Below, in pieces: positions 1-8,605 of a stretch of DNA of 64,000 bases (positions are counted from its first letter, which is position 1; each line of letters begins with the position of its first letter). Below the pieces are notes generated by a model. That model was given only the letters and a program-made list of their open reading frames with translations. It did not search any database and was not told where the DNA came from. The DNA is from Kitasatospora sp. NA04385 (GTDB lineage: Bacteria > Actinomycetota > Actinomycetes > Streptomycetales > Streptomycetaceae). The position numbers and the translations under genes were made by a program. Location of the stretch: contig NZ_CP054919.1 in NCBI RefSeq assembly GCF_013364235.1, forward strand, positions 7,427,603 to 7,491,602, read 5' to 3'.

Positions 1-99
1 GAGCCGGTGCGCGCGACGGCAGTGCACCGTCAGCAGACCCAAGCTCGCCGCTCCCCGCGCCCCTGAGGTCGCCCACCGCGCGCAGCGGCGCCGCCCCGA

Positions 100-666
100 T
101 CAGGTGGCGGGGGTGCGCCGGGGGAGGGCGAGCAGGGTGATCGCGGCGGTGACCACGGTCAGGGCGAGGACGAAGGCGCCCAGGGTGAAGAGGCCCAGGG
201 TGAGGCAGGCGGTCAGCCCGAGGAGGGCGAGGCAGCACAGGGCGGCGGCGGAGCGGAGCGCCGCGCGGCCGGTGGCCCAGGCGGCGCGCAGCGGGCCGCG
301 GCGGTGCCAGAGCCCCCACAGCGCGAACAGGCCGAAGAGCGGGAAGGCCAGGGTCAGCGCCCCGAGTTCCCGGTCCCGGGTGAACAGGGAGTGCGCGTCC
401 ACGGAGAACACCTCGGCCGCGCCGAGCACCGTGCAGCCGGCGCCGAGCACGACGAACGCCGTTCCCACCACCGGGAAGGCCGAGGTGCCCCGCAGCGGCG
501 CCGTCCGGCCCGACTGCGCCTGCTGGGCCTGGAGGAAGGCGACGAACCGGTCCCGCGCGCCCCGCAGGTTGAAGGCGAGGAAGCAGCCGATCGAGAACGC
601 GGCGACCCCCCAGCAGAGCATGAACAGGTGTCCGGACTCCGGGTCCGTCCGGCCGGCCGTCAGCAT
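100..666 (-). CDS. multi-pass membrane protein of unknown function
   Basis: Encodes 188 residues with about five hydrophobic segments, at roughly residues 13-35, 62-85, 98-118 and a long stretch from 140 to 182 that should hold two helices. The ATG at 666 is chosen because a near-perfect Shine-Dalgarno (AGGAAGGAGGT) ends about 5 nt upstream; longer readings in this frame run into the neighbouring transporter gene. I recognise no enzymatic motif. A short soluble loop (about 36-60) is basic and Gln-rich. It lies 83 bp downstream of an MFS gene on the same strand, so co-transcription is possible. No function is assigned. Confidence 0.75.
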   Translation of the reverse strand: MLTAGRTDPESGHLFMLCWGVAAFSIGCFLAFNLRGARDRFVAFLQAQQAQSGRTAPLRGTSAFPVVGTAFVVLGAGCTVLGAAEVFSVDAHSLFTRDRELGALTLAFPLFGLFALWGLWHRRGPLRAAWATGRAALRSAAALCCLALLGLTACLTLGLFTLGAFVLALTVVTAAITLLALPRRTPAT

Positions 667-749
667 GGCGGACCTCCTTCCTGCGCGGGGCGCTGCGGCA
701 CTCCTACCACGGGACGGCGGGCCGGGGGAAGATCGACGACCGGTGGGGG

Positions 750-1934
750 TCAGTCCAGGGCGCGGGCCCGGCGCAGCAGGAAGGCGCCCGAGACGGCGGC
801 CAGGACGGCCATGCAGGCGGTGAAGACCAGGCCCGCGTCGGACAGGCCGAGCGGGGCGTCGAGCAGGCCCACGCCGATCACCGGGATCGAGATGCCCAGG
901 TAGGCGACCACGAACAGGGCGGAGAGCACCCCGCCGCGGTGGGCGTCGGGGGCGGCCGCCGCGACCTCGCCGACCGCGCCGCGCAGCGTCATGCCCTGCC
1001 CGGCGCCGCCGACCAGGGCGGCCAGCACCAGCGGGGCGAGCGTGCCGGTGGCCAGCGAGAGGGCGAACAGGCCCAGGCCCCCGATTAGCACCAGGCAGCC
1101 CAGCGGGACCGCCCGCCGCGCGCCCAGCTTCGGCACCAGCAACTGGCCGCCGGTGGAGGCGAAGAACGCGGCGGCGACGATCAGCCCGACCAGCGCGCGG
1201 TCGTGCACGCCCAACTCCTCGGCGAGGAACGCGGGGGTGACCGAGGTGAACACGCCCAGCAGCGAGAACCCGGCGAACGCGGCGACCGCGGCGGGCACGA
1301 ACACCCCGCGCACCTCGGCGGGCAGGGACGGCCGCCGGGGCCGCGCGGTGCGCAGCCGGCCGGCCCCGGCCACGGTCTCCGGGAGCGACCGGGTGATGGC
1401 GAACGAGGCCGCCAGCAGGGCGAGGTGGACGACGAACGGCAGGGTCAGCGGCCGCGGCGCGTACTGGGCGAGCAGCCCGGCCAGCAGCGGCCCGCAGCCC
1501 AGGCCGCCCATGTTGGCGGCGGTCGCGACGAAACCCGCCCGCCCCCTGCGCCCGGGCGGGGCGAGCTCCAGGACGTACGCGGTGGCGGTGCCGGTGAACA
1601 GGCCCGCGGAGAAGCCCGACAGCAGCCGGCCCGCGAACAGCCAGGCCAGGCCCTGCTCGGCGAGGAACGCCACCGCGCTGGCCGCCGCGCACGCCAGCCC
1701 GCACAGCAGCACTGGCCGCCGCCCCACCGCGTCCGAGACGTTGCCGAACAGCAGCAGCACGCCGATCACCCCGAGCGCGTAGACGGCGAACACCACCGTC
1801 ACCATCAGCTCGGAGAACCCGATCCGCTCCTGGTACAGCCCGTACAGCGGGGTGGGCAGCGTGGTCCCGGCCATGCAGACGGCGAACGCGGCCGCCGCCC
1901 CCAGGTACCCGCTGCGTCGGCGATCTGTCACCAC
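750..1934 (-). CDS. MFS transporter
   Basis: A 394-residue major facilitator superfamily protein with about 12 hydrophobic helices. The loop between helices 2 and 3 carries the MFS motif A in the form GNVSDAVGRRPVLL (about residues 63-76). The repeated small-residue helices and size fit a drug/metabolite exporter. The substrate cannot be told from sequence. Two consecutive GTG codons (1934 and 1931) could start it; both follow a GGTGG stretch. It is followed on the same strand by the small membrane gene at 100-666. No regulator lies next to it. Confidence 0.85.
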   Translation of the reverse strand: MVTDRRRSGYLGAAAAFAVCMAGTTLPTPLYGLYQERIGFSELMVTVVFAVYALGVIGVLLLFGNVSDAVGRRPVLLCGLACAAASAVAFLAEQGLAWLFAGRLLSGFSAGLFTGTATAYVLELAPPGRRGRAGFVATAANMGGLGCGPLLAGLLAQYAPRPLTLPFVVHLALLAASFAITRSLPETVAGAGRLRTARPRRPSLPAEVRGVFVPAAVAAFAGFSLLGVFTSVTPAFLAEELGVHDRALVGLIVAAAFFASTGGQLLVPKLGARRAVPLGCLVLIGGLGLFALSLATGTLAPLVLAALVGGAGQGMTLRGAVGEVAAAAPDAHRGGVLSALFVVAYLGISIPVIGVGLLDAPLGLSDAGLVFTACMAVLAAVSGAFLLRRARALD

Positions 1935-2031
1935 CCCACCGTAGGCAGCGCGCCGGACCGGGGGAGGAACCGGCGCGCCGGGGGCGGACGGCGGGCGGAG
2001 GCGGAGGCCAGGGGGTCAGGGAGTCAGGGGG

Positions 2032-3924
2032 TCAGGGGGTGACGACGGCGAAGTCCGGGTCCGGGGCGGTCAGGTGGCCCATCAGCTCGGACAGCACCTT
2101 CGGGTCGCCCTCGACCCGGGCCCGGCCGTCGGCGGCGAGCTTGCCGAGGTCGGCGGTGCCGAGCAGGACGGCGCGCAGGTCGGCCTCGTCCAGGGTGATC
2201 GTCGCATCGGGGGCGGCGACGGCCGGGCCCTCGCCCTCGACGTGGGTGAGGACGCCGTTGTGCAGGCGCAGGGTGATCGGCTGCGGTCGGCCGTCGACGT
2301 TCCAACGGATCGCGAGCGAGGCGTCCCAGCTGCCCGGGCCGTCGATCCGGATCGCGAGCGAGTCGAACAGCTGCTCCAGCGTCAGCGCCGCCAGCAGGTC
2401 GGGGGAGACGGTCTCGGTCGGGGTGCCGACGCCGCCGTCGCGCAGCTCCAGCGCGCCCATCAGGTAGAAGTTGCGCCAGGTGCCGTTCTCGCTGCCGTAG
2501 CCGAGCTGTTCGAGCGCGGCGGCCTGCAGGGTGCGGGCGTCCGCGTTGGACGGGTCGGCGAACACCACGTGGTTGACCACCTCCGCCACCCACCGGTAGT
2601 CGCCGGTCGCGAACGCCTCCCGGGCCTTGGCGAGCACCTGCTCGGCGCCGCCCATGAAGTCGACGTACCGGGTGGCGGCCTCCACCGGCGGGTGCTGCCA
2701 CAGGTGGGCCGGGTTGCCGTCGAACCAGCCCAGGTAGCGCTGGTAGATCGCCTTGGTGTTGTGGCTGACCGAGCCGTAGTAGCCGTGCGTGTGCCACGCC
2801 CTCTCCAGCGCGGGCGGGACCTGCATCCGCTCGGCGATCTCCGGGCCGGTCAGGCCCGTGTTGAGCATCCGCAGGGTCTGGTCGTGCAGGTAGCCGTACA
2901 GGTCGCGCTGCTCGGACAGGAAGGCGATCACCCGCTCGCGGCCCCACACCGGCCAGTGGTGCGAGGCGAACGCGACGTTGGTGTTCGCGCCGAACAGGTT
3001 GACCGCCTCGGTCAGGTAGCGCGACCACACGTGCGGGTCGCGGACCTGCGCACCGCGCAGCGTCAGCAGGTTGTGCAGGTTGTGGGTGGCGTTCTCCGCC
3101 ATGCACAGCGCCGCGTGCGCCGGGAAGAAGATGTTCAGCTCGGCCGGCGCCTCGGTGCCCGGGGTCAGCTGGAACACCATCCGGATGCCGTCGACCACCT
3201 CCTCCTGCCCGGTCCGGGTGACGTGCACGGTCGGCGGGACCAGCCCCACCGCGCCCGTCGAGGTGGTCTGGCCCAGGCCCGCGCCGACCTGCCCGTGCGG
3301 CCCCTTCGGCAGCGCCGCCCCGTACATGTACGCCGCCCGCCGGCCCATCGCCGTGCCCGCGTACACGTTCTCGCTCACCGCGTGCTCCAGGAACCCCTCC
3401 GGGGCCAGCACCGGGACGTCCGCGTCCTCGGGGAGGACGCCGCGCACCCCGCCGAAGTGGTCGATGTGGCTGTGCGTGTACAGCACGCCGGTCACCGGGC
3501 GGTCGCCCCGGTGCGCCCGGTAGAGCGCCAGGCCCGCTGCCGCGGTCTCCGCCGAGATCAGCGGGTCGATCACCAGGACGCCGCGCTCGCCCTCGACGAT
3601 CGTCATGTTCGACAGGTCGAAGCCGCGGACCTGGTAGATCCCCTCGGTGACCTCGAACAGGCCGTGGTCGGAGACCAGCCGGCTCTGCCGCCACAGGCTC
3701 GGGTTCACGCTGTCCGGGCACTCGCCGGACAGGAAGCCGTACGCCTCCAAGTCCCAGACGGGCCGGTCGCCGCTCCTGACCAGCGGATCGGCCGCCGTCC
3801 CCAGGAAGCCCCGCTTCGCGTCCTCGAAGTCCTGCGTGTCGTCGAACGCGAAGCGGCCGAGCACCGCGCGGTTGGCCTCGACGATGCTCGCTTCGGCGGG
3901 CTCGGGCTGGGTGTGCTGCGCCAT
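2032..3924 (-). CDS. linear alkylsulfatase, metallo-beta-lactamase fold (SdsA/BDS1 type)
   Basis: A 630-residue protein of the linear primary-alkylsulfatase family, which hydrolyses alkyl sulfates such as dodecyl sulfate to alcohol and sulfate with a binuclear zinc centre. The N-terminal half carries the metallo-beta-lactamase motif THSHIDHFGG (about residues 147-156) and the family-typical AENATHN segment. A central helical dimerisation region and a C-terminal SCP2-like domain (about 500-630) complete the normal length. The ATG at 3924 has GGGAG about 7 nt upstream. No signal peptide is seen, so the enzyme is probably cytoplasmic, unlike the secreted Pseudomonas enzyme. It may supply sulfate, in keeping with the sulfur operon further right. 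A palindrome at 4037-4053 lies in its upstream region. Confidence 0.9.
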   Translation of the reverse strand: MAQHTQPEPAEASIVEANRAVLGRFAFDDTQDFEDAKRGFLGTAADPLVRSGDRPVWDLEAYGFLSGECPDSVNPSLWRQSRLVSDHGLFEVTEGIYQVRGFDLSNMTIVEGERGVLVIDPLISAETAAAGLALYRAHRGDRPVTGVLYTHSHIDHFGGVRGVLPEDADVPVLAPEGFLEHAVSENVYAGTAMGRRAAYMYGAALPKGPHGQVGAGLGQTTSTGAVGLVPPTVHVTRTGQEEVVDGIRMVFQLTPGTEAPAELNIFFPAHAALCMAENATHNLHNLLTLRGAQVRDPHVWSRYLTEAVNLFGANTNVAFASHHWPVWGRERVIAFLSEQRDLYGYLHDQTLRMLNTGLTGPEIAERMQVPPALERAWHTHGYYGSVSHNTKAIYQRYLGWFDGNPAHLWQHPPVEAATRYVDFMGGAEQVLAKAREAFATGDYRWVAEVVNHVVFADPSNADARTLQAAALEQLGYGSENGTWRNFYLMGALELRDGGVGTPTETVSPDLLAALTLEQLFDSLAIRIDGPGSWDASLAIRWNVDGRPQPITLRLHNGVLTHVEGEGPAVAAPDATITLDEADLRAVLLGTADLGKLAADGRARVEGDPKVLSELMGHLTAPDPDFAVVTP

Positions 3925-4036
3925 CGATGACTCCCGGATCGCGGACGGATGTTGCCCCCAGCCTCGGTGCGCGGCGGGCGCCGCGCCCGGCGGCCCGGCC
4001 CGGGATTGCGCCGATCGAATGAACGGACTCCGAACG

Positions 4037-4053
4037 CCCTTGCGGAGCAAGGG
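4037..4053. promoter_or_regulatory. palindrome, candidate operator upstream of the alkylsulfatase
   Basis: A perfect inverted repeat, CCCTTGC-GGA-GCAAGGG (7-bp arms, 3-bp spacer), about 115 bp upstream of the alkylsulfatase start. The size suits a dimeric repressor site. The same CAAGGG/CCCTTG half-sites recur in opposite orientation at 28982-28998. The cognate regulator is unknown. Confidence 0.4.
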
Positions 4054-4107
4054 AGTTGGGCAAACGGTCGGGTGCGACCGGTGGGGCGGCGTTTCGGACA
4101 ACTGCGC

Positions 4108-4119
4108 CGGAACGTTCCG
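4108..4119. promoter_or_regulatory. short perfect palindrome
   Basis: CGGAACGTTCCG is a 12-bp perfect palindrome in the divergent intergenic region. It could be a regulator site or chance. Confidence 0.2.
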
Positions 4120-4313
4120 CCCCGCCGCAACCGCGGGCCCGGCGGGAACGCCGCCGGGCCGCTCCCGGCGGCACCCGGTGGCGCAAACCCGCCCTTGCGG
4201 CCCGAGCCGGGCGCCCAGCAGCATGCACTCCCGGTGATCACCCGTGCGCCTCCGGTCGCGACCGCGGGGCGGGTGCGCCCGGCTCCCACCCTCGCGACCG
4301 AAATGAGACGGCA

Positions 4314-5789
4314 GTGCGATCCCTCCTCCGCCCCCACCGCGTCAGCCGCCCGGGCCGCCCCGGCCGCGGGCCCGCCGTTCCGGGCGCACTGGCGCTCTCC
4401 CTGGCCGCGCCCCTGCTGCTGGCGCTGCCCGGGCCCGCCGCCGCGGCCGGGACGTCCACCGGGAACACCGCGCCCGCCGCACCCGTCGCGTACGTCGTCG
4501 ACCAGTGCTGCGCCACCCTCACCACTGTCGACACCGCCACCCGGCAGCCGACCGGACAGATCGCCTTCCCGGCCGGCAGCCGGCCCGCCCGGATCGCCGC
4601 CGCGCCCGACGGCCGCCGCCTCTACGTCACCGACCAGGGCGCGCCCGTCGTCCGGATCGTCGACCCCGCCGCCCCCGGCCAGAGCGCCACCATCGCCACC
4701 CGCACCGGCACCCAGGCCATCGCCGTCTCCCCCGACGGCACCCGCCTGTACGCCGGGGACCACCAGGGCGACCCGGCCCTCGGGCAGCTCTCGGTGCTCG
4801 ACCCGGCGGCCCGCACCGTCACCGCCACCGTCCCGCTCGGCTTCCTCCCCGAGGACGCCGCCGTCTCCCCGGACGGCCGCGAGCTCTACCTCACCCAGCC
4901 GCAGGGCCTCACCGTCGTCGACACCCGCACCAACACCGTCACCGCCACCCTCCCGCTGCCCGGCTCACCCCGGCAGGTCGCCCTCGCCCCCGACGGCCGG
5001 CACGCGTACGTCACCGAGTACGACACCGGCATCGTCGCCGTCGTCGACACCGCCACCCGCACCGTCACCGCCGAGGTCCAGGTCTACGCCGGCGCCGACG
5101 GCGTCGCCCTCGCCCCCGACGGCGCCCGCGGCTACGCCACCAGCGCCCTCGGCCCCACCGTCACCGCCTTCGCCACCGGCAGCGGACAGGTCACCGGCAT
5201 CGTCGAGACCCCCGACGAGCCCAGCGCGCTCGCCCTCACCCCCGACGGCGGGCAGCTGTGGGTGGCCAACCGGGCCAACGACCACCTGACCGTGGTCGAC
5301 ACCACCACCGGCACCGTGATCGACCGGGTCCGCAACGTCCAGGGCCCCGTCGACCTGGTGATCCCCGCCCCGCCCGCCCCCGTCCGCACCGAGGCCGACC
5401 TCGCCGTCACCCTCGACGCCGCCGCCGTCCCCGCCCTGATCGGCGGCCGGATCGACTACACCCTCGCCGTCACCAACACCAGCACCACCACCGCGTCCGA
5501 CACCGCCACCGTCACCGTGACCTTCACTCCCGGCAGCATCACCCCCACCACCACCGCCCCCGGCTGCACCGCCGCCCCCGGCCGCCTCACCTGCACCGTC
5601 ACCCACCTCGCCCCCGGCGCCACCGCCCGCCGCACCGCGAGCCTCCCGGTCGCGCTGCTCAGCCTCGGCACCACCTACCGGGCCACCGCGACCCGCACCG
5701 CCGCCACGCCCGTCGACCCCGACCCGAGCGACGACAGCGCCGGGCGCAGCTGCACGGCGCTCACCACGTTGATCATCAACTGCGGCTGA
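4314..5789 (+). CDS. secreted YVTN-type beta-propeller protein with C-terminal DUF11-like domain
   Basis: A 491-residue secreted protein. An Arg-rich n-region and a hydrophobic stretch (about residues 22-46, ending in PAAAA) form a signal peptide. Residues 55-365 hold six or seven repeats of the form PDGxxLYVT / VVDTATxTV, the signature of YVTN/NHL-like seven-bladed beta-propellers. From about residue 372 an Ig-like DUF11-type domain (ADLAVTL to the end) follows, common in actinobacterial surface proteins. The GTG at 4314 is chosen because it puts the signal peptide at the N terminus; upstream codons in this frame are intergenic-like. No sortase motif or C-terminal membrane anchor is seen, so it is probably released. 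Function unknown; a binding or scaffolding role is inference. Confidence 0.8.
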   Translation: MRSLLRPHRVSRPGRPGRGPAVPGALALSLAAPLLLALPGPAAAAGTSTGNTAPAAPVAYVVDQCCATLTTVDTATRQPTGQIAFPAGSRPARIAAAPDGRRLYVTDQGAPVVRIVDPAAPGQSATIATRTGTQAIAVSPDGTRLYAGDHQGDPALGQLSVLDPAARTVTATVPLGFLPEDAAVSPDGRELYLTQPQGLTVVDTRTNTVTATLPLPGSPRQVALAPDGRHAYVTEYDTGIVAVVDTATRTVTAEVQVYAGADGVALAPDGARGYATSALGPTVTAFATGSGQVTGIVETPDEPSALALTPDGGQLWVANRANDHLTVVDTTTGTVIDRVRNVQGPVDLVIPAPPAPVRTEADLAVTLDAAAVPALIGGRIDYTLAVTNTSTTTASDTATVTVTFTPGSITPTTTAPGCTAAPGRLTCTVTHLAPGATARRTASLPVALLSLGTTYRATATRTAATPVDPDPSDDSAGRSCTALTTLIINCG

Positions 5790-5900
5790 GACCCCGGCCC
5801 CGGCTGCCGGAGGGGACCGCCCCGGCGGCCGGGCCCTGGTCCGGGTCCGGTGGCCGGGCTCGGCGGGCCGAAGTGGGACATTGCTCCGATAATGGGCCGT

Positions 5901-6158
5901 ATGGCTGACAAGACGAGCAGTGCGGAGCGGCCGGCCTCGGTCACGGTCGGCGGCCGCGAGATGCGCATCAGGACCATCACGTTCCTGGTGCTCGGAGTAC
6001 TGGCGATCTGGTTCATCGCGGTGAACACCGCCTCCGTGGAGATCCGCCTGTGGATCCCCACCGTCACGCTGCCGCTGTGGCTGGTCCTCCTGGTCACCCT
6101 GCTGGTCGGCGCCGCGCTCGGCGGGCTGCTGTCCCGCCGCCGCCGGAGCCGGGGCTGA
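5901..6158 (+). CDS. LapA/DUF1049-family small membrane protein
   Basis: An 85-residue protein with two hydrophobic helices (about 29-46 and 53-75) around an aromatic/charged hairpin containing FIAVNT, then an Arg-rich tail RRRRSRG. This two-helix pattern with the FIxxN motif matches the LapA domain (formerly DUF1049), whose E. coli member helps assemble lipopolysaccharide. Its role in Gram-positive bacteria is unknown. ATG 5901 and an in-frame ATG at 5892 are both possible. No Shine-Dalgarno is seen, but a GATAAT hexamer at 5888-5893 would place transcription start almost on the 5901 ATG, suggesting a leaderless mRNA. Confidence 0.75.
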   Translation: MADKTSSAERPASVTVGGREMRIRTITFLVLGVLAIWFIAVNTASVEIRLWIPTVTLPLWLVLLVTLLVGAALGGLLSRRRRSRG

Positions 6159-6183
6159 CGCCGGGCCGGTCGTCCGCCGGGGC

Positions 6184-7293
6184 TCAGGCGCGGAAGTCGC
6201 AGAGCAGCAGCGCCGAGTCGTCGTCCGGACCGGTGCCCGTCCACTCCTCCACGTCCGCCCGCAGCCGGGCCAGGGCCTGCTGCGGGCACGGCGGGGCGAG
6301 CAGCGCCGCGGCCCGGTCGGCCAGCGGGTAGAACCGGCCGGAGCCGTCCCGGGCCTCGGTCAGACCGTCCGTGCAGAACAGCAGCCGGTCGCCCTCGTGC
6401 AGGGTCAGTGCCGTCGGCCGCGGCGCGGGCGCGCCCGTCAGCGCGGCCAGCCCGAACGGCGGGGCGGGGTCGAGCTTCGGCAGCACCGGCGCGGTCCCGG
6501 CCGCGCCGGTGGCTCCCGCTCCACCCGCCCGCAGCAGGACCGGCACCGGGTGGCCGTGGTCCAGCAGCGTCGTCCGCCCGTCCTCCCGGACGTCGGCCAG
6601 CAGCGCGGTGACGAAACGGTCCCCGGAGGTCTGCTCGGCGAGCGCCTGCTCGACCTGCCCGGCGAGGGAGCCCAGGTCCGGGGCGACCGGCGCCGCGTTG
6701 CGGAACGCCCCCAGCACCACGGCCGCCGCGCTCACCGCCTCCAAGCCCTTGCCCTGCACGTCCGCGACCAGGATCCGCACCCCGCCCGGCACCTGCACCG
6801 CCTGGTACAGGTCACCGCCGACCCGGGCCGTCCGGTGCGCCGAACGGTACGAACCCGTCAGCTCCAACGGCCCCAACCGGGGCGGCAGCGGCGGCATCAG
6901 CACGTTCTGCACCGTCTCCGCGACCGCCCGGACGTCCACCAGCTCCCGTTCCGCCCGCCGCCGCGTCACCGACACCCAGCACGCCGCCAGCGCCGTGAAC
7001 ACCACCCCGCCCAGCGCCACCCACACCCGGGTGTGCCCCCACACCCCGTCCCACACCGAGAGCAGCAGCACCAGCACCACCCCCAGCAGCGCCGAACCCA
7101 GCACCGTCCGCGGCGCACCCCGCCCGGCCGCCAGCGCCGGGCCCGCCGCGAACAGCGGCAGCAGCCCCAGGGACGGCCCCAGCAGCAGGTCCGCCAACGC
7201 CACCAGCCCCATCGCCGCCACCGGCGCGACCCACGGCCGCGCCCACCACCGCCCCCGCCCGGTCCGGCCCGGCTCGTTGACGGTCGACGACAT
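6184..7293 (-). CDS. membrane-anchored PP2C/SpoIIE-type serine phosphatase
   Basis: 369 residues. The first 110 or so hold about four membrane helices. A short linker then leads to a PP2C/SpoIIE (RsbU-like) phosphatase domain over about residues 130-369. Metal-binding motifs are visible: VGGDLYQA, ADVQGKGLEAV (family GDVxGxG), FCTDGLTEAR and GPDDDSALLL. Such proteins dephosphorylate anti-sigma-factor antagonists in the many partner-switching pathways of streptomycetes. The ATG at 7293 has GAGGGAG upstream. It converges with the LapA-like gene, only 25 bp apart. The input signal is unknown because the N-terminal domain has no recognisable sensor fold. Confidence 0.88.
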   Translation of the reverse strand: MSSTVNEPGRTGRGRWWARPWVAPVAAMGLVALADLLLGPSLGLLPLFAAGPALAAGRGAPRTVLGSALLGVVLVLLLSVWDGVWGHTRVWVALGGVVFTALAACWVSVTRRRAERELVDVRAVAETVQNVLMPPLPPRLGPLELTGSYRSAHRTARVGGDLYQAVQVPGGVRILVADVQGKGLEAVSAAAVVLGAFRNAAPVAPDLGSLAGQVEQALAEQTSGDRFVTALLADVREDGRTTLLDHGHPVPVLLRAGGAGATGAAGTAPVLPKLDPAPPFGLAALTGAPAPRPTALTLHEGDRLLFCTDGLTEARDGSGRFYPLADRAAALLAPPCPQQALARLRADVEEWTGTGPDDDSALLLCDFRA

Positions 7294-7586
7294 CGCGCTG
7301 CTCCCTCTCACCTTCCCGCGCACCGGCGTACCCGCGCGCATCCGGTGGCGACCACCGGCATCGGGCCTCCGACGGTAACCACCGGCCCGCCGCGCCCGGT
7401 AGGGCCCTTGGGCCCGCCCGGCCCGGCTCGCCCGGGCCCGCCGAAAAGGTGCGGCCCCGGCCGGACGGCGGTACGAAGGGCTGACGGACGCCGCACCCCT
7501 GGACGGTGCGGCGTCCGTTCGCCGTGGCGGTGCACCGCCGCACCGCTGCACCGCCGCACCGCCGCACGCTCAGGAAGGACGCCGGG

Positions 7587-8135
7587 ATGTTCGAGGAACG
7601 ACGCGCCCGCCACCAGGCCAACCGGGCTTTCGAGCACGGGGACGGGGTCACCCGCTACCGCATGCAGCAGAAGGTCCTCGCCGTCGGCGACGACTACTGG
7701 ATCGACGACGACGCCGGCGACCACGTCTACAAGGTCGACGGCAAGGCCCTGCGCCTGCGCAAGACCTTCCACATCGAGGACCGCTCCGGCCACCGCGTCG
7801 CCACCGTCCAGCGCCGCGCACTGCGGATCAAGGACTCCATGGAGATCGAGGACGCCGACGGCAACCGCATCGCCATGGTCAAGAAGGCCCTGATCAACCC
7901 GCTCCGCGACCGCTGGCACATCGAACAGCCCGACGGCCCCGACCTCGACGTCCACGGCAACGTCCTCGACCACGAGTACACCATCGAGAACGACGGCATC
8001 AAGGTCGCCGAAGTGTCGAAGAAGTGGTTCCGGGTGCGCGACACCTACGGCATCGACGTCGGCCCGGACGCGGACCACGCCACCGTGCTGGCCGCCGTCA
8101 TCGCCATCGACACGATGGCGCACCCGGGCGACTGA
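7587..8135 (+). CDS. LURP-one-related family protein
   Basis: 182 residues, soluble and acidic. It consists of repeated beta-strand pairs such as YRMQQKVLAVGDDYWI, VYKVDGKALRLRKTFHI, RVATVQRRALRIKDSMEI and KVAEVSKKWFRVRDTYGI. This pattern is typical of the LURP-one/Tubby-C-like barrel fold related to phospholipid scramblases. In plants the family is pathogen-induced; the bacterial role is unknown. ATG 7587 follows AGGAAGG by 8 nt. The upstream 60 bp is low-complexity CCGCACCG repeat. It stands alone between a divergent phosphatase gene and the helR promoter region. Confidence 0.85.
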   Translation: MFEERRARHQANRAFEHGDGVTRYRMQQKVLAVGDDYWIDDDAGDHVYKVDGKALRLRKTFHIEDRSGHRVATVQRRALRIKDSMEIEDADGNRIAMVKKALINPLRDRWHIEQPDGPDLDVHGNVLDHEYTIENDGIKVAEVSKKWFRVRDTYGIDVGPDADHATVLAAVIAIDTMAHPGD

Positions 8136-8605
8136 GCACCGCGGTCGGCGCGGTCCTCACATGAGTATGTATGTATGAATAACTGGCCTGGGGCGGAACT
8201 GTCCGGGTCGGGCCGACTGCGTGGTGGCCGCTCGCTCCGGCCCGGCCCGTCCCGGTGGTGACCGCCCTTCGGCAGCCGGTGGCGGGGGGCACGAATTCCG
8301 GTTGTTGGCAATCGGCCGGGGGCACGGAAAAGCGCACAAGGCAAATCCGGTGAGGGCACGTATTTCGTTCGGCCGCAATGGCTTCGGCGGGGAAATGGAA
8401 ACTTGACAGTGGTGTGGGGCCTGCCTATATTTCGGTCGGCCGAGTTCCCGTCGGCGATAGGAAAAGCGTCGGAATGGCGCCGGTGCTCTGCCCGGGGCTG
8501 CTGCCGCTTTTCTCACCATGCTTTCGCGGCAAGGTCGTTGGGCCGCGCGCCGGTGAAGGACGGGGTCGGTGCGGTGGAGTGCGGAGCGAATGAAGGAGAC
8601 CCCTG
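8136..8605. other. long intergenic region and 5' leader of helR
   Basis: A 470-bp gene-free stretch. It starts with an AT-richer patch at 8159-8184 with GTATGTATGTATG repeats. A near-consensus promoter at 8403-8431 predicts a transcript leader of about 165 nt before the helR start. I see no obvious riboswitch, and no perfect copy of the rifamycin-associated element as I recall it. Confidence 0.5.
8403..8431 (+). promoter_or_regulatory. near-consensus housekeeping promoter of helR
   Basis: TTGACA at 8403-8408 and TATATT at 8426-8431, separated by exactly 17 bp. This is one of the strongest vegetative promoters in the window. The predicted start near 8438 leaves a leader of about 165 nt. The spacer includes TGGGGCCTGCC, which only partly resembles the rifamycin-associated inverted repeat. 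Confidence 0.8.

Larger units (their letters stand above)
3925..4313. other. divergent intergenic region between alkylsulfatase and beta-propeller genes
   Basis: The 389-bp gap between two divergent starts holds no convincing gene. It contains two perfect palindromes, at 4037-4053 and 4108-4119, described separately. It should carry promoters for both neighbours, but no clear -35/-10 pair stands out. Confidence 0.5.

Noticed and set aside
100..1704. 534-residue minus-strand frame spanning the membrane protein and MFS genes
   Set aside because: Its N-terminal two thirds is Arg/Pro/Gly-rich shadow translation of the MFS gene. Only the last 188 residues, after a strong ribosome site at 666, look like protein.
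2074..3930. 618-residue plus-strand frame opposite the alkylsulfatase
   Set aside because: Val/Arg/Gln-rich antisense shadow of a clear enzyme gene, with no ribosome site or domain.
8403..8440. Rifamycin-associated element overlapping the helR promoter
   Set aside because: Only GGGGCCTGCC resembles the left half; no matching right half is present, so I do not claim the element.
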